Assembly: GCA_028532985.1 (NCBI GenBank)
Contig: JANCIK010000003.1
Span: 2,242,001-2,306,000 of the forward strand
DNA: 64,000 nt
Source of the DNA: Stropharia rugosoannulata
Lineage: Eukaryota > Basidiomycota > Agaricomycetes > Agaricales > Strophariaceae
Direction: 5' to 3'
Shown here: positions 12,208 through 22,963 of the stretch, piece after piece
How the letters are laid out: each line of letters starts with the position of its first letter
Position numbering within the stretch: position 1 is the stretch's first letter
The notes under the pieces: model-generated
Seen by the model: only the letters and a program-made list of their open reading frames with translations
Databases searched by the model: none
Told to the model about the DNA's origin: nothing
Translations under genes and position numbers: made by a program

Positions 12208-13491
12208 TTAATCCCGCTTAAATCTGAAAGGAAAATGGCCCGTTAAAATCTATGTGCATGAAAACTTTGTATACGTACGTTGCTCCATTGGCAATACCGT
12301 TAACCTTCCCGTTAGCATGTCCGTTAGCGTGACCATTCGCAACTCCGTTCGTAGCCGCCTTCTTGGTAGAAGGTTTCTTGTAAGTCTGGAAGTAGAAATT
12401 GATGAACAAGAAAAGGTAGCTAGTCAAAAGCCCGCATCCAAAGAGCGCAGCCTTCTCAGAGCCGGCACAGTTAGCAATATAGGGGAGCTTGGGGAAGTAT
12501 CTGAAGGCCATGCGCTCGTATGCTTGGAAGAAAAAGGTAAGCATTGGCGAAATTTCGAAGATATTGCTACATACTCCCGAAATAAACCAAGCCGATGTCA
12601 ATGATAAATTGCGTAATCTGCATAGTCGTGAGGTATTTCTTCCACTGTATCATACATGAGCAGACGTCGCAGTCAAGCACAGTAAAAACAAACATACCCA
12701 GAACTTGGCACCTCCAGCAGTGGCATAATAATAGTAGTCTAAGTGCATATTGAATGTTCCGTCTGAACATTGAGCTGACTGAGACTTACACATGATAACG
12801 TGTACAAGCAGGTTAAGAGTGATCACACTCCACGACTAGATGCATCTATGAGCCATTTGGAAGAAGTGAAATTGGAGATTATGCGGCTTACAATACTAGT
12901 CCTCCCGTTCAATTGAGTGTAGCACAGGAGGGCAGTGGCGGAGTGGTGGAATACATGGAGGAATTCTAATTGAAGGTGTATCAGCGCCAAAAATCACTTA
13001 GAAGCGGGTGGACAGACGGAGAGGTTTCTTCTTGAGAGCAAGGAATACAGTGTCGAGGAGCTCAATATACTTGAATGAATAGTTAATGATGTAGTAGAAT
13101 TCCATTTTCTGGTTTTAAATAGTTTAGTGTCAAAAAAACGCGTCCATAATTAACTTGTGCTCACCGGAGTCCAGGAGTTTTCAGAGCACAGAGCATAATG
13201 CAAGCCGTGTTTCCACCAAATGGGAAGTATTTCCTCGAGCATCAGCGCGAGAAGCAAGGCGCTCCCAGCACTCAGAAAGACGTTGTGTATTTGGAAAAGT
13301 GTTGTGAGCTTGAACGGTTGTCTGTTTTTCATGAAGGCTTGGATCGAAAAGATTGTGACGAGGTAGGTAATGAGAGCGGATATGACAGCCTTGTCTGTCG
13401 AGAGCGGAGTGATACCAACGACATAGGAATACAGATGCTTGGGAAGCCGGTAGGGTATTTTTGCCAGGAGAAGGTCTGCGAGAGGAGCCAT
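12208..13491 (-). CDS. Very-long-chain fatty acid elongase, ELO (GNS1/SUR4) family
   Basis: ELO proteins are ER membrane condensing enzymes that join malonyl-CoA to a fatty acyl-CoA and so extend very-long-chain fatty acids for sphingolipids. The start at 13491 ([20 protein letters not shown]) is the first ATG in the frame. Several hydrophobic segments follow. The catalytic histidine box [14 protein letters not shown] (about 12960-12920) is intact. The later segment [20 protein letters not shown] and the end of the membrane domain, [14 protein letters not shown], are typical of ELO2/ELO3 proteins. The C-terminal tail holds an imperfect repeat of NGHANG/NGKANG units encoded by a short tandem DNA repeat (about 12290-12350). 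The last intron, whose acceptor lies just before 12222, gives the ending GATFKRD, a lysine-containing tail near the C-terminus. At least six short introns are present. The exact acyl-chain specificity cannot be told. Confidence 0.9.
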
Positions 13492-16002
13492 TATGTGGGA
13501 AAGGGTTGGAACGAAAGAGTACGAGCTGCCAGCGTTTAGACTCTCGAAATTTGAACGATCAGCTGCCTGGGGGGTCACACGTCACACGTGACTGCCCTGA
13601 CCGTTCTTCATGTGTTTACGTCTTGCTTGCCGGGTCCGGCCTTAATTAGGCGACGGATCAAGCCATAACCCATATGGGAGATCTGTTTCCCCAACGCTTC
13701 CACTGTTCCCCAAAGCAGTGCATTTAATATTGTACATGTTAATAGCTACAGTACACCGAGTCCAAAGTCCTGTTTCGTGAATCGTGAACATAATCCAATA
13801 AAGCAAAAAGCCAGCGCAAATTAGACTGCAAAGGCACAGCAAGAACCCTATGTGATAATCAAGCACGGCCCACTTTTTAGATCGACCAATGTGATTTGTT
13901 CTCTATGTCAAAGGTTAGCCAAGCATTCGTGTAAAGAATGCAGATCACTCGCTTTTTCAGCCTGTCCTTAGACTCTTGAATTTGTTGCAAAAGACTAACG
14001 TCGACTGGCTTCTGATAAATCAAGCACAATGAAGTGCTTGATGGCGCAAGTGAATATGAAGCAGCGACCTAGATGAGAGAGAAGAAGGTAAGTATAAGGT
14101 GCGAACGCAATTCACCGCTGGAATATAAATGGACACATGTCGGCACATATATGAACAAGTACATACCCCTGAGGAACGCAGTGATTGGAGAAGGTCATGA
14201 ATAAAAACCAGGAACCTCGAACGCATTTCCTGAAGATCGTTGAGGTCAAGGCCTGCAAATGGCGGATATTATTGAGCGGGTCTATCTTAAGCATGTCGAG
14301 TACTAGTAGAATCACATACACATATCGGTAGATGAGCTCCACATCGGAACAGTGCAGTACAGGCGCACTGACGTGGCCCCGGACGCAACTGTTAGTCTGG
14401 GATGTGCAACCATTAATGAAGCTGTTCGCAAAGACATAATTTCAAGGTACTCACTTTGTGAACGATATCACAGCATCACCTATACTTCCAAGCTAAGATC
14501 GGCATGAATGTGATTAGATCTCTGGGTAATCATCGTGAAGAAATGTTTACCCACCTCTCTCACTTCCACCTGTTTCAGAGGGACATCCTTGGCCGACAGC
14601 GGCGCCGACTGAGGATACACAGATATCATCGCCCCGAGATGTTAGAATACAGTTGCTTGGGGAGGAAGGGCAAGAGAGACAAGGGGCAGTAATAAGCACA
14701 AGACTGCTTTTATGTTGTTAGGCATTATATAGTTCGAGGATTTGAGGGTTGTATTTTAGGGTCTGTCACGAGGCTCGGGACGGTACGGAAGTAAACCCCC
14801 GGGCACTCAGAAGGTTGGTGGGGAGTAAAATAGTGGACTGAACCATGTTCAGAGCTATGCCGTCTTCTTTTGATGCTTCCCCAACCATTTGAATAGACAT
14901 TATATTATGCCTATCAGCCCATGGGTTGTTGTGGCTGATAGTAAGGTGCACTAATTATTTCAATATACAGTGACTGAACGCCGAAAGAGCGATAATAAAA
15001 CAAACACGCACAGATCCTGTTCGAGATCCGCTCGAGACTATATTCAAGCCATGGACGTCTGGACAGTTGATCGAAGGCGCCACGAAGCGAACATGGGGCA
15101 GTACTGCAATTGATTAGCCAATGACTTGACACAGTAAGGCGTCACAAGACAGATATAATGATCAGAACCCAGCTTCCAGTCGCTGCAGTAACCCCGGAAC
15201 AACGTCTTAAGAAAATCCAGAACTATTCTCGACTGAAAGTGAAAGGTATAGTCCAAAGGAGAGCTGCATCGACCAGAATGGAATTTTTAAATTGAAAGCT
15301 GTGAGTACTGATGATACTAAGATATGGAATTACCGAGAACCAGAAGACGCTAGTAAGGTCATTGAAGCTATGTAGCAGAACATGGGACTTTGAAATGGCG
15401 GAAAGAGGGTGGTAAGTTGTTGTCCAGGCGACGGACGTTGTACTCGAAGTGGACAACGCCTGTGCACGTGTTAACTTACGCAAAGGGGTTGTAAGAGGCC
15501 TGTACAATGCTCGTTCACAAGACATGTATACAAGGTACAAGCAAGATACCTATACCGCACTCTACAAGCAGCTTCACGCTTGATAGAGCTTCTTCGACCG
15601 CGGAGGAATGCCTTGCTGAAAGATGGCGTATTCATGTATGTCGGAACTGTCCGGAATCAAGCATTAATTGAAGTGCTTTGGACACATGCAGGCAGAATTA
15701 CATGTACTATGTAACCCAAGCTTCGATTGAACCGGATAAGTATCGATATTTAGCAATTAGGCCGAAGGTAGCCAGGCATGCCAGAGTTGGTAGACAGCAG
15801 CTGTCATTGAACTTGAGCGCCAGAACAACATTTCGATGTGCAAAGATGAAGACGAATGAATGATATCTCCAAGATCCGGTTCCGTTCACCCTGAGGAGTT
15901 ATTTACCGAGTTTTGATGACCTCGCAGTCGCGATCCTTCAAAGTCGTGCCTCTATGTTCGCACCCATTTAGCACGGAGATATGTTGTGACAAATTGACAC
16001 TG
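13492..16002. other. Gene-poor block, 2.5 kb, no secure gene
   Basis: Between the elongase start and the SLX9 stop no ORF gives a recognisable family. The longest open pieces on the minus strand (13642-13866, 14112-14342, 15223-15540) encode hydrophobic or Ser/Thr-rich fragments. One minus-strand start with a signal-peptide-like N-terminus lies at 14725 and is listed as a low-confidence candidate. The rest may be decayed coding sequence, an unrecognised multi-intron gene, or non-coding DNA. Confidence 0.5.
13877..14725 (-). CDS. Possible small secreted or membrane protein gene (uncertain model)
   Basis: An ATG at 14725, preceded closely by a TATATA sequence, opens MPNNIKAVLCLLLPLVSLA, a good signal-peptide shape: a short polar start, a Leu-rich core and an Ala/Ser end. 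The frame stops after about 27 residues unless a short intron is removed. Further down the same strand, open pieces read DLNDLQEMRSRFLVFIHDLL and then, after a plausible intron, continue in frame through PVDVSLLQQIQESKDRLKKR to a stop at 13877. I cannot connect the two ends with certainty, and I recognise no family. This could equally be two unrelated fragments or a pseudogene. Confidence 0.2.
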
Positions 16003-16746
16003 TCAGGACTGAGCATCGTGCTTCAACAATGTGTTCTGGGCGTGTGTGCGTATAGTTTGAAAAGGATTCAAGGAGAACTCTGAGTTTGTGAGAATGAGGG
16101 GATGCCTCATTCTTTCAAGTTCCCTGGATACAGATACTGAGTCAAGGGACTGTGTCCAAATGGAACACACAGCGGACTTACAAGATCCGTTTCCTTTGAG
16201 TTTTGGTTAAAGTAGACGATGCACCTTTACCGATTGTACCGGTCTTAGCACTGCTTTGCTGTTTCTCTTCTGTTTTGGCAGAAGCAATTGTTGTTAGACC
16301 TTCGTCTGGATCGGCGGTCTCCATTTCTACGGCATGTATGGCGGTTTGCAAGTTTTCTAATCCACCAGATAATTGTTCTTTCATTTTGCGTTTTACACGG
16401 CGGGCACTTGATTTAGACAAATTCTGCGGGCTTGGTCCCAGTTCTGATCGTATAGGTGAATTTTTATTTCTATACTGCAATCAAAGGACTCACTTTTCAG
16501 AAAAAGCTGACGCTTCTCCATTTGCTTCTCTTTTTTACTTTGCTTGAGATTGTGGACATCTTCTAAACTAGGTGTTTGATCGTGATTACTCGATAAATTG
16601 CATGAAGGAAGATCCAAGGGGGGTTGGACAGGTTTAGCAGAGGAGATATGTGGAACACGACGGGATGCACGAGCCGCTTTCGGCTAGAAAAAGAACGAAG
16701 TAAGGTATCTGTGATTATGGATCGAAAATGAGAAAGAAAGTACCAT
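16003..16746 (-). CDS. SLX9: SLX9-like ribosome biogenesis protein with an ATG-only first exon
   Basis: Slx9 (FAM207A in animals) binds pre-40S particles and helps 18S rRNA maturation and export. The ATG at 16746-16744 is followed at once by a 60-nt GT...AG intron (16743-16684), so the first coding exon is three bases. Exon 2 starts at 16683 and gives PKAARASRRVPHISSAKP. A 50-nt intron then joins QLFLK to KLGPSPQNLSKSSARRVKRK. The basic motif SARRVKRKMKEQLSGGL and the later KGASSTLTKTQRKRIL are typical of Slx9. A last intron leads to ELERMRHPLILTNSEF, and the protein ends THAQNTLLKHDAQS. The C-terminal exon lies outside any long ORF and was found by matching the family end. No upstream in-frame ATG is seen, so the tiny exon is needed if this start is right. 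Confidence 0.8.
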
Positions 16747-17047
16747 CGTCGTGAAGGGAGCGAAGTATAATGAGATGGATGTTTAGGAAGAGGGAGAGAC
16801 GACTGGATAATGAAGTTGTTACACCGTGTGAACTACTCAACGTTCAACGTCAAATTATCAAAATGCTCTTATCATTATTGCCAGAAGAAATGGGTATCGA
16901 ACTGTTGTATCAAAAATAGGAAGTCTTGATTATTATGTACCGTACCATAGGCTACCACTGCGAGCTATATACGTACACAACAAATAGTGTTGGTATTGAT
17001 AATTTACTAATGTACAATGAGAGTATCTGTTTGACACATAAATGGTA
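16747..17047. other. Intergenic region, AT-rich
   Basis: About 300 bp between SLX9 and the SRF1-like gene, both on the minus strand. There is no ORF. It should contain the SLX9 promoter and 5' UTR and the 3' UTR of the upstream neighbour. Confidence 0.5.
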
Positions 17048-18487
17048 TCATGTCCGTCGCATCATCGAAACAGACATGGGAGCAACTGGATGATATTTGA
17101 CCTTTTCAAATACACGATAGAGAGAGATGATGAGGTTGGAGCAGTAGGCGATGAGGCCAACTCCAACAAGACATATTAATGAAAGCTGTTCATTGCATAG
17201 CCGACTTCCCGTGCCATTGTCAAGCGACGGGACCTCTCCATGCGGCCGAGGGAGTTCGTTGTACCAAGCAGTAGCAGAAGCTGATGCGCAAGGTATGACG
17301 GAGGTGAAGAAATTGTCGAAGCAAAGCGATAGGGCAGCCGACCACAAGCAAATGAAGAGTACTTCCGAGAGCGTATGCGCGAGTTTCGCAGAAGTACGCC
17401 AAAGGCCCAGAGGTCGTCCAAAGTATTCCAGCTACTAGATATCAGATTATATGCATATGAAAAAGATGAGGTGCATACATAGATGGCTACCATGACGTGT
17501 ACGAGCGTTAAAGGGGCGAATATGATAACGACAGACCTATAATGGTAAGGATTAGAACAACCTAGAATAGCAGGAAAGAGCCGTACGGTGAACTGCCTAT
17601 GGCGCCTGTTGCATTCTTTCTACGTTCTATAGTCCTTATGCGGATGGCAATGCCCAGCGCAGCAGTTGTGAACGCAATATTGATAAATCGAAAAAGCTGC
17701 GGAGATGAGAGTTTAGTACTGGATTGGAATGAAGTAGAAATATTATTGCGCACTAAAGGAACGTAGGTGTTGACTAGGACAAATGATCGCAGCTTTTTTC
17801 TACGGCGACTCCATGTCGTCCCATTCTGCGTTTCACTGGAACTGGACTCGTGATCTGCTCCAAATCCATAGCTTTCTTGTCTATTGTGTCTAGAAGGGCC
17901 TTGAGCATTAGATCTAGCTGTCCATGGTGTGTCCCAGCCCGGCGTATTTGTATGCGCGAGAGTGTATGGTAGTTGCGCAGGAGAAGGGATAGATAACTGA
18001 GGGATGTCTTCGGTACCTTTCTCTTTAGCCCTTCGGATAAAGGAGGAGCCCTCTTGCTGACTGGCGGAATTGGGAATCCAAGGTAGCGAGAGATCACGGA
18101 ATGTCTTCCTCTCCGGTCTAGGAGAAGCTGGAAGGCGATTGAAGGAGTCCGGACGGGTGCGGGGTAAGGTGAAAGTCCACCAACGAGAGGCAGGAGTGGG
18201 GTTTGACTGGAGAGAAGCAGCGTCCGAGACTGGGGCTTCGGTAGTACAGTTTGGAGAGGAAGGTGCATTCTGTTCCTTGGGCGAGGGAGGCTCGTCGTGA
18301 GCCCAAGCTGGCGATGACGGTTAGAAACAGAGCATGTGGCTCAGACTAGTTCCAGGCCAGACTTACGGGGCGATGTCACGACGGTCGACACCGGAGGAGG
18401 TGGGCGACGAGAGGTAGACGCAGCGCGGTTGAGACTGACGCTGGATGTTAGTGAGGGCGCCGCTCGTTGGCGCGAAGAGGTGGACAT
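17048..18487 (-). CDS. Four-transmembrane fungal protein, SRF1-like
   Basis: The start at 18487 gives MSTSSRQRAAPSLTSSVSL, a basic Ser/Thr-rich N-terminus. An intron (about 18366-18307) joins it to a long soluble region rich in Ser, Pro and Arg (18306-17800) with WIPNSASQQEGSSF and TPGWDTPWTARSNAQ. The membrane part begins after WSRRRKKLRSFVLVNTYVPL. An intron then joins LFRFINIAFTTAALGIAIRI (TM1), SVVIIFAPLTLVHVMVAIY (TM2), YFGRPLGLWRTSAKLAHTLS, FICLWSAALSLCFDNFFTS (TM3) and LICLVGVGLIAYCSNLIIS (TM4). It ends VEKVKYHP-like and basic (MSVSMMRRT). I judge it related to the fungal SRF1 'regulator of phospholipase D' family, from the GRPLGLWRTSAKLAH region; this rests on memory of the family and is not certain. 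Four introns are predicted. It is divergent from FYV6 with only 96 bp between the start codons. Confidence 0.65.
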
Positions 18488-18583
18488 GACGGCGCCGAGT
18501 AGGCTGTACGGCCCTGCAATATGCTGCAATAGGGAAAGCCGAAATAAGCAGTCACGCGCCAACTTCGTCCCTTGCCTTTATCC
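18488..18583. promoter_or_regulatory. Short bidirectional promoter between SRF1-like gene and FYV6
   Basis: Only 96 bp separate the two divergent start codons (18487 minus, 18584 plus). Both 5' UTRs and core promoters must fit here or overlap the neighbouring coding sequence. No TATA box is evident. Confidence 0.55.
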
Positions 18584-19480
18584 ATGGAAGAATCCTTGAT
18601 CCCATCCCTGTCCTCTGGCGTCGTTGGCTCTCGCTTCGTCACCCAGGACGAGGTGGAGACTGCAAAACTCCGCCGAGAGGAGCAATGGAAAGCTGCGTAC
18701 GCCAGGTGTGTAAATATACTCGTCGGCGCATAACCTACCCCCGACCTGTTCGCTATCAGGCTCGGTCAGGAACCACCCCCACAGCAGCAGGAAGAGGTCT
18801 ACGACGGTAGATCACTTGCAGAAGTGAGTTTCTCTTCCCTGCAATATCATGTCGTATTCACTCCCTGCTGTTGGCTTGAAATGACGCATAGAAACTTGCT
18901 GCCAACAGGGTACAGCTAACTTAACACTTATCTACGGCACCATATTCTCAAGTCCATTGTAGGTAGCGAAACAAGAAGAATGGGAAGAAAAGACAAAGCT
19001 TGGTTCGTTTCTCTTCCCGAGCTTTTTGTCGCGCCGTTCTGACAGTCATGTAGCGAACCAATTTCGTGCCCTTGAGGAGGATGAAATTATGTTCTTGGAT
19101 TCAATTCGAGAAAAACAAGAAGAAGAGGAACGCCAGCGGAAAGAGAAGGACGGAGAAGAAGTCAGGAACTTCAAGGAGTATGTCAACCTAACCAGGAATT
19201 ACCAACTCCATTCTAAACCTTTTACAGAGCAGTGGCCGCCCGCACAAATGCAGTCAAGGCAACAGCCGCCCCAGTAACTGGACAGCCAGTGCAACCTACC
19301 CCAAAAATTTCTGCACCCAAAAAAGATCTTAAGCGTTCGTTAAAGGGAGTAGTGGTCAAAAAGAAGGCAAAAGTTGCTGCTCCAAAGTCATTAGAAACTA
19401 CTGTAGATCATGAAAAGCAGGTAGAGGGGGATGAAGACGCTCCCCCAGACGCGAAGAAGAGGAAAATAGATAAAACTTGA
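18584..19480 (+). CDS. FYV6: FYV6/FAM192A (NIP30/PIP30) family splicing factor
   Basis: The human homologue FAM192A/PIP30 binds the proteasome activator PA28-gamma, and yeast Fyv6 works at the second step of splicing. The start at 18584 gives MEESLIPSLSSGVVGSRFV and then TQDEVETAKLRREEQWKAAY. Small exons are joined by introns to GQEPPPQQQEEVYDGRSLAE, then KLAANR, then VAKQEEWEEKTKL, and then ANQFRALEEDEIMFLDSIRE. The SRFVTQDEV start, the YDGRSLAEKLAANR motif and the ALEEDEIMFLDS box define the NIP30 N-terminal domain. A highly charged region follows (KQEEEERQRKEKDGEE). The C-terminal exon is Lys-rich (KKDLKRSLKGVVVKKKAK) and ends DAKKRKIDKT, probably a nuclear localisation signal. The gene is convergent with ESS2, with 80 bp between stops, so the 3' UTRs may overlap. 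Confidence 0.85.
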
Positions 19481-19560
19481 TTGTCGTTTGCTATTTGCAT
19501 AATATAGTACATTGCAGCTTTAGTCTTAAAAATGTGTAGCATGGTTCAATAGAAAGCAGG

Positions 19561-21200
19561 TTATCGTCGGTGTACTGGGGTTGGTGTAGGCGTCCATCTA
19601 ACTTTGTTAAGCTCTCTTTCCTTGCCTTTCGAGCCGAGATCCCACCTTGCATTCTGCTCCATCGCTTCAGCGCGTCGACTAGCCGCTGTGCCCAACGTTG
19701 TTCTGTGTAGTAATCGTCGTGCAGCTGGGGTCAGATTACCAGCTGCTTCTGCGCGCCGTGGAGTCATGGTAGGCGGTGCCATGGATCCTTTCCCAGCTAG
19801 CAGGGGCGGTTTGCCACTTCGAGATGCTTTATTAGGGTCAAACATATTCGCCTTAGCTCGCAGACTTTTCGATGCATTGTCTGCAAGCCTGTGTGCGGTG
19901 GCTTCTCGGGCAGATATAGCCGGCAGGTGGAAAGGTGTCGTAGGATTATCTGTTTGACTGATAATTCTCGGTGTCGAGTTTAATGTTCCCCATGTCATTA
20001 ACTGTTTTAAAGCAGCGGGTCCTAGTTCCGCCGGTGTAGGTGACGGTATATTAGGAACAAGACCGAAAGTCTGGTCCTGCGGTGACCTAGGACGGTCTTA
20101 AGAGGGGATAAGTATGAGATGACACATAAAAAGCCATAGACATACATGGGGTGCCGGATATCGCAGCATCTATTCGACTTCGGGTCGGACTAGGTGGCGC
20201 CGACACCGAGCCTGCATTACCAGTGCTATGTTCTTGTTCTGGCAACCGGGTACTGGTATAGTTGACATCTCTAGGGTCGTGCTCAGCTACCAGAACCTTA
20301 GCAGGTGGCTGATAGGGAGACACATCTGCATCCGGAGGGAACATAAATGAATTTCGAGCCTGCAAATTTGTAGTGCGGCAGTTCAGAACTGGCGTGTATG
20401 GAGCTTCGTGCACGTACCTTGAAATTCCATCCATCAACACCAGCTTGGCGCCTATCTTTCTGAGGAGCCATAACATCAAGCTCGTTTTCCGTTCCCGTAA
20501 CAGATTTGACAACGGCCTTATCACTTGAATTGTTATCTTCAACATTAGCTTGTCTTTGTTCTTCACTTTCTTTTGCGGCTCCTATAAGACCAGCTAGTGG
20601 CTTTGGTGGCTCAATAACGAACTTCTCCCGCACACCAGTTACCGGAGCTGGCTCTATAAGCATAGTCTTCCTCTGTTGTATCATCTTCGCGTGTCCTGCC
20701 TCTACCCGCCGTTGTGCATCCCATGCCCACTCCCATTTTTCTTTGCGCACTCGGTTCTCTTCGTCCAAGATCTTGGTAAAGCTGGAATTATCTTCCGACG
20801 TATAGCGAGCTTGGAACTCATCCAGGCTCATGTCTGAGTCATATTTAACACGCTTAGTGGGAGGTTCTCCGTAAACGGATCGTGTAGGAGTGTCGGTAGC
20901 AAGTCCAAATGGCGTTTGTGATGGCGTTTGCGCTACCATTCGCCTATGGCGCCGTTCCAATCCAGCTGGGGTAAAGTTCAGGTCTTCGAGCCGCCGGACG
21001 GAAGCATTTATGAGATGAGGATCCCGAGTCTTAAGAGCATCTAAATACTCGTTCGTAGCATCAAGGTGAACCAATGAAGGAAAGAAATCTCGCGCGATTA
21101 TACGAGAGAGCGCTTCCGTATATTCATCTTCCTCAAGAACAACTTGGCGGTTAAGAGAACGTTCTGGATGTGATGCAGAAGAGGCTTCCTGTTCGGACAT
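19561..21200 (-). CDS. ESS2/DGCR14 (Bis1) nuclear splicing protein
   Basis: ESS2/DGCR14 is a component of the late (C) spliceosome. The chosen start, 21200, gives MSEQEASSASHPERSLNRQ and then VLEEDEYTEALSRIIARDFF, the conserved N-terminal box (V-L-E-E-x-Y-x-E-x-L-x-x-I-I-x-R-D-F-F-P). Further family motifs are LNFTPAGLERRHRRM-like spacing, SLDEFQARYTSEDNSSF and KWEWAWDAQRRVEAGHAKM. An intron near 20420-20360 joins GVDGWNFK to ARNSFMFPPDADVSPYQPP. A second, about 20150-20030, joins SGTP to the last exon. That last exon carries MTWGTLNSTPRII and ends with Arg-rich low-complexity sequence and TPTPTPVHRR. An upstream in-frame ATG at 21317 would add 39 residues, but these are Ser/Leu-rich and not family-like, so they are probably 5' UTR. 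Confidence 0.9.
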
Positions 21201-22963
21201 ATAGAGTGTTTGATATTGAGAGACAATGGACAAGTTCAAGACCTCAAAAGAGTTTTGAAAGAGTTGGTCAATAGTTGAAAGTAGTAGAACCGATGACGAC
21301 GACTGCTGTAGAGTCATGTGTAATCAATCACCTGATGTGGTAACACTTGAGTCGTGAGAACGTCCGGTCCGCTGAATAAGAATGTAGACTGTGGACTGTA
21401 GACTGGCATTTTCCGGACGTTTGAAAGTCAACCAGGCCGGGCCTCGGCCATGTCTCCCATTAGCTTACATGCATTGTGGTCCCCACTATGCCTTGCGTCG
21501 TCTTGTGACGGTCATTCCATTAACCCACTGGTTGGTAGCCGGACTCTCGCTGTAATGCGCTCAGCACCACTTAAAATGACTTGCAACGAAAGTCCGCAGC
21601 ATTGGGCTGCTGACACACAGAGCGTGAAAGACACCATGAATACATTGTAGGGGCAAAGTACGTCAGTTCAGTTACCCAGTAAAGTTATGCGGCATGCATG
21701 CTGTTCACGTATGTTTGGTGTTCCGCCGTTGTAAAGCATGCCCGAGCCGCTGTAACTTGGGCCCAGGTGCTTTGTCATTGTCGATGGTGCGCCCGCCACC
21801 CGGCATGAAGGCTGTCTTGGAGACTGTCTTCCTTTGCTGTAAACGACAAGCCGCCGGGCTCTGCAAGAGTGAGCACAATGCCAGCAAAAGAAACCGGCAC
21901 GAACAGGAACAGCAAAAAGGGCTTTTCTGTGCCATGCAGTGGAGACTGAGTACTGAAAGCCAGCTGTGCAATGCTTGTTTTTGAGCTGGACACAAATTAT
22001 AATATCTCTAGCAAGGCAATAAATTAATAATCAGAAGAATAAGGGGATCAAACCATAACATAGCTTATTTACACAATAAGTATATATATTTTATACTTAG
22101 ATTGAATGAGTAACAAGCAAGTAATAATGCAGCATGGTTTAAACATGAGTTACAGAAGAGGCGGCGCTGAGCGCGACGACAAGCAGAGCCTGGTTAGGTA
22201 AACTTGAGGTAAACGGTACTCGAGTGGCACCAGCCGCTGTTTGTTTATTCTAGACGAGGCAGGCATTCCGGCACGGTCACTCTTCAGTCCATATTCTTTG
22301 GTCTTATTCAGCGGACCGGACCTTTTGTAAGTCGTAGACTCGCTAGCCAGTCACGCTCGCAAGCTCTAGTCACAAACGTGTGACAAGAAAAGCATGACAT
22401 GACACGAGCGAGCTTGCGAGCGTTGCAGCGGTCACGCTCTTGCAGACGTTATGTAATACGTGAGAGTTCGAGACCGGCTGGGGACGAGCCTAGTCATGAA
22501 CGAAAGACCGCTAATGGCCTGCAAACAGTCAAATGTGAACATGATTGATTCTGACTTTCGAATGAACGGCTTTAAGCTGGAGTTTTTCAGCACGAACATT
22601 ACCAGGCTATACCAAGTTAATCAATGCCAATTGGCAGTCTTCTTTATCCATGAACTGGGCTCCTAAAGTCGCTCAATGCAGATACACAACGTTGTAGAGT
22701 CACGGTGAATTATTGTACAAAAGCTTCTGTAGAGATTAAGGGGTTACAATAGTTTCGACTCGCACATACATATATGAAAGCTAGTAGTGGGTCATATCCA
22801 TAAAACAATTGGAAAGCCTATGGAGCTTTGGTGAGAGGAAACATGCATGATGAAAATAAAACAGAGGCTAATGAGCGTGAGATGGTTAGGTATATCCTAT
22901 ATGGCATTCCGGTTCATATCCAATTAATGAGTGTAACTGCAATAATGATAGAAAAAAGCTTGA
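21201..22963. other. Intergenic region, 1.76 kb, no clear gene
   Basis: Between the ESS2 start and the NDE1 stop no ORF resembles a known family. Both strands of 21694-21995 are open over about 95 codons, but with no coding signal or homologue that I recognise. The 22000-22100 part is very AT-rich. An inverted repeat lies at 22353-22423 and is listed separately. Confidence 0.5.
22353..22423. repeat. Inverted repeat, 14-bp perfect arms
   Basis: The left arm ACGCTCGCAAGCTC at 22353-22366 is the exact reverse complement of GAGCTTGCGAGCGT at 22410-22423, with 43 bp between. The element TCACGCTC appears again at 22432-22439. No flanking target duplication or ORF is visible. Confidence 0.65.

Noticed and set aside
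13198..13539. Plus-strand frame of 113 codons over the elongase start.
   Set aside because: Antisense shadow of the ELO first exon.
21694..21995. Frames open on both strands for about 95 codons.
   Set aside because: Cys/Leu-rich on both strands with no signal peptide, splice context or family; likely chance.
22440..22500. Possible tRNA-like B box GTTCGAGACC near 22466.
   Set aside because: No A box or cloverleaf; only an isolated ten-base similarity.
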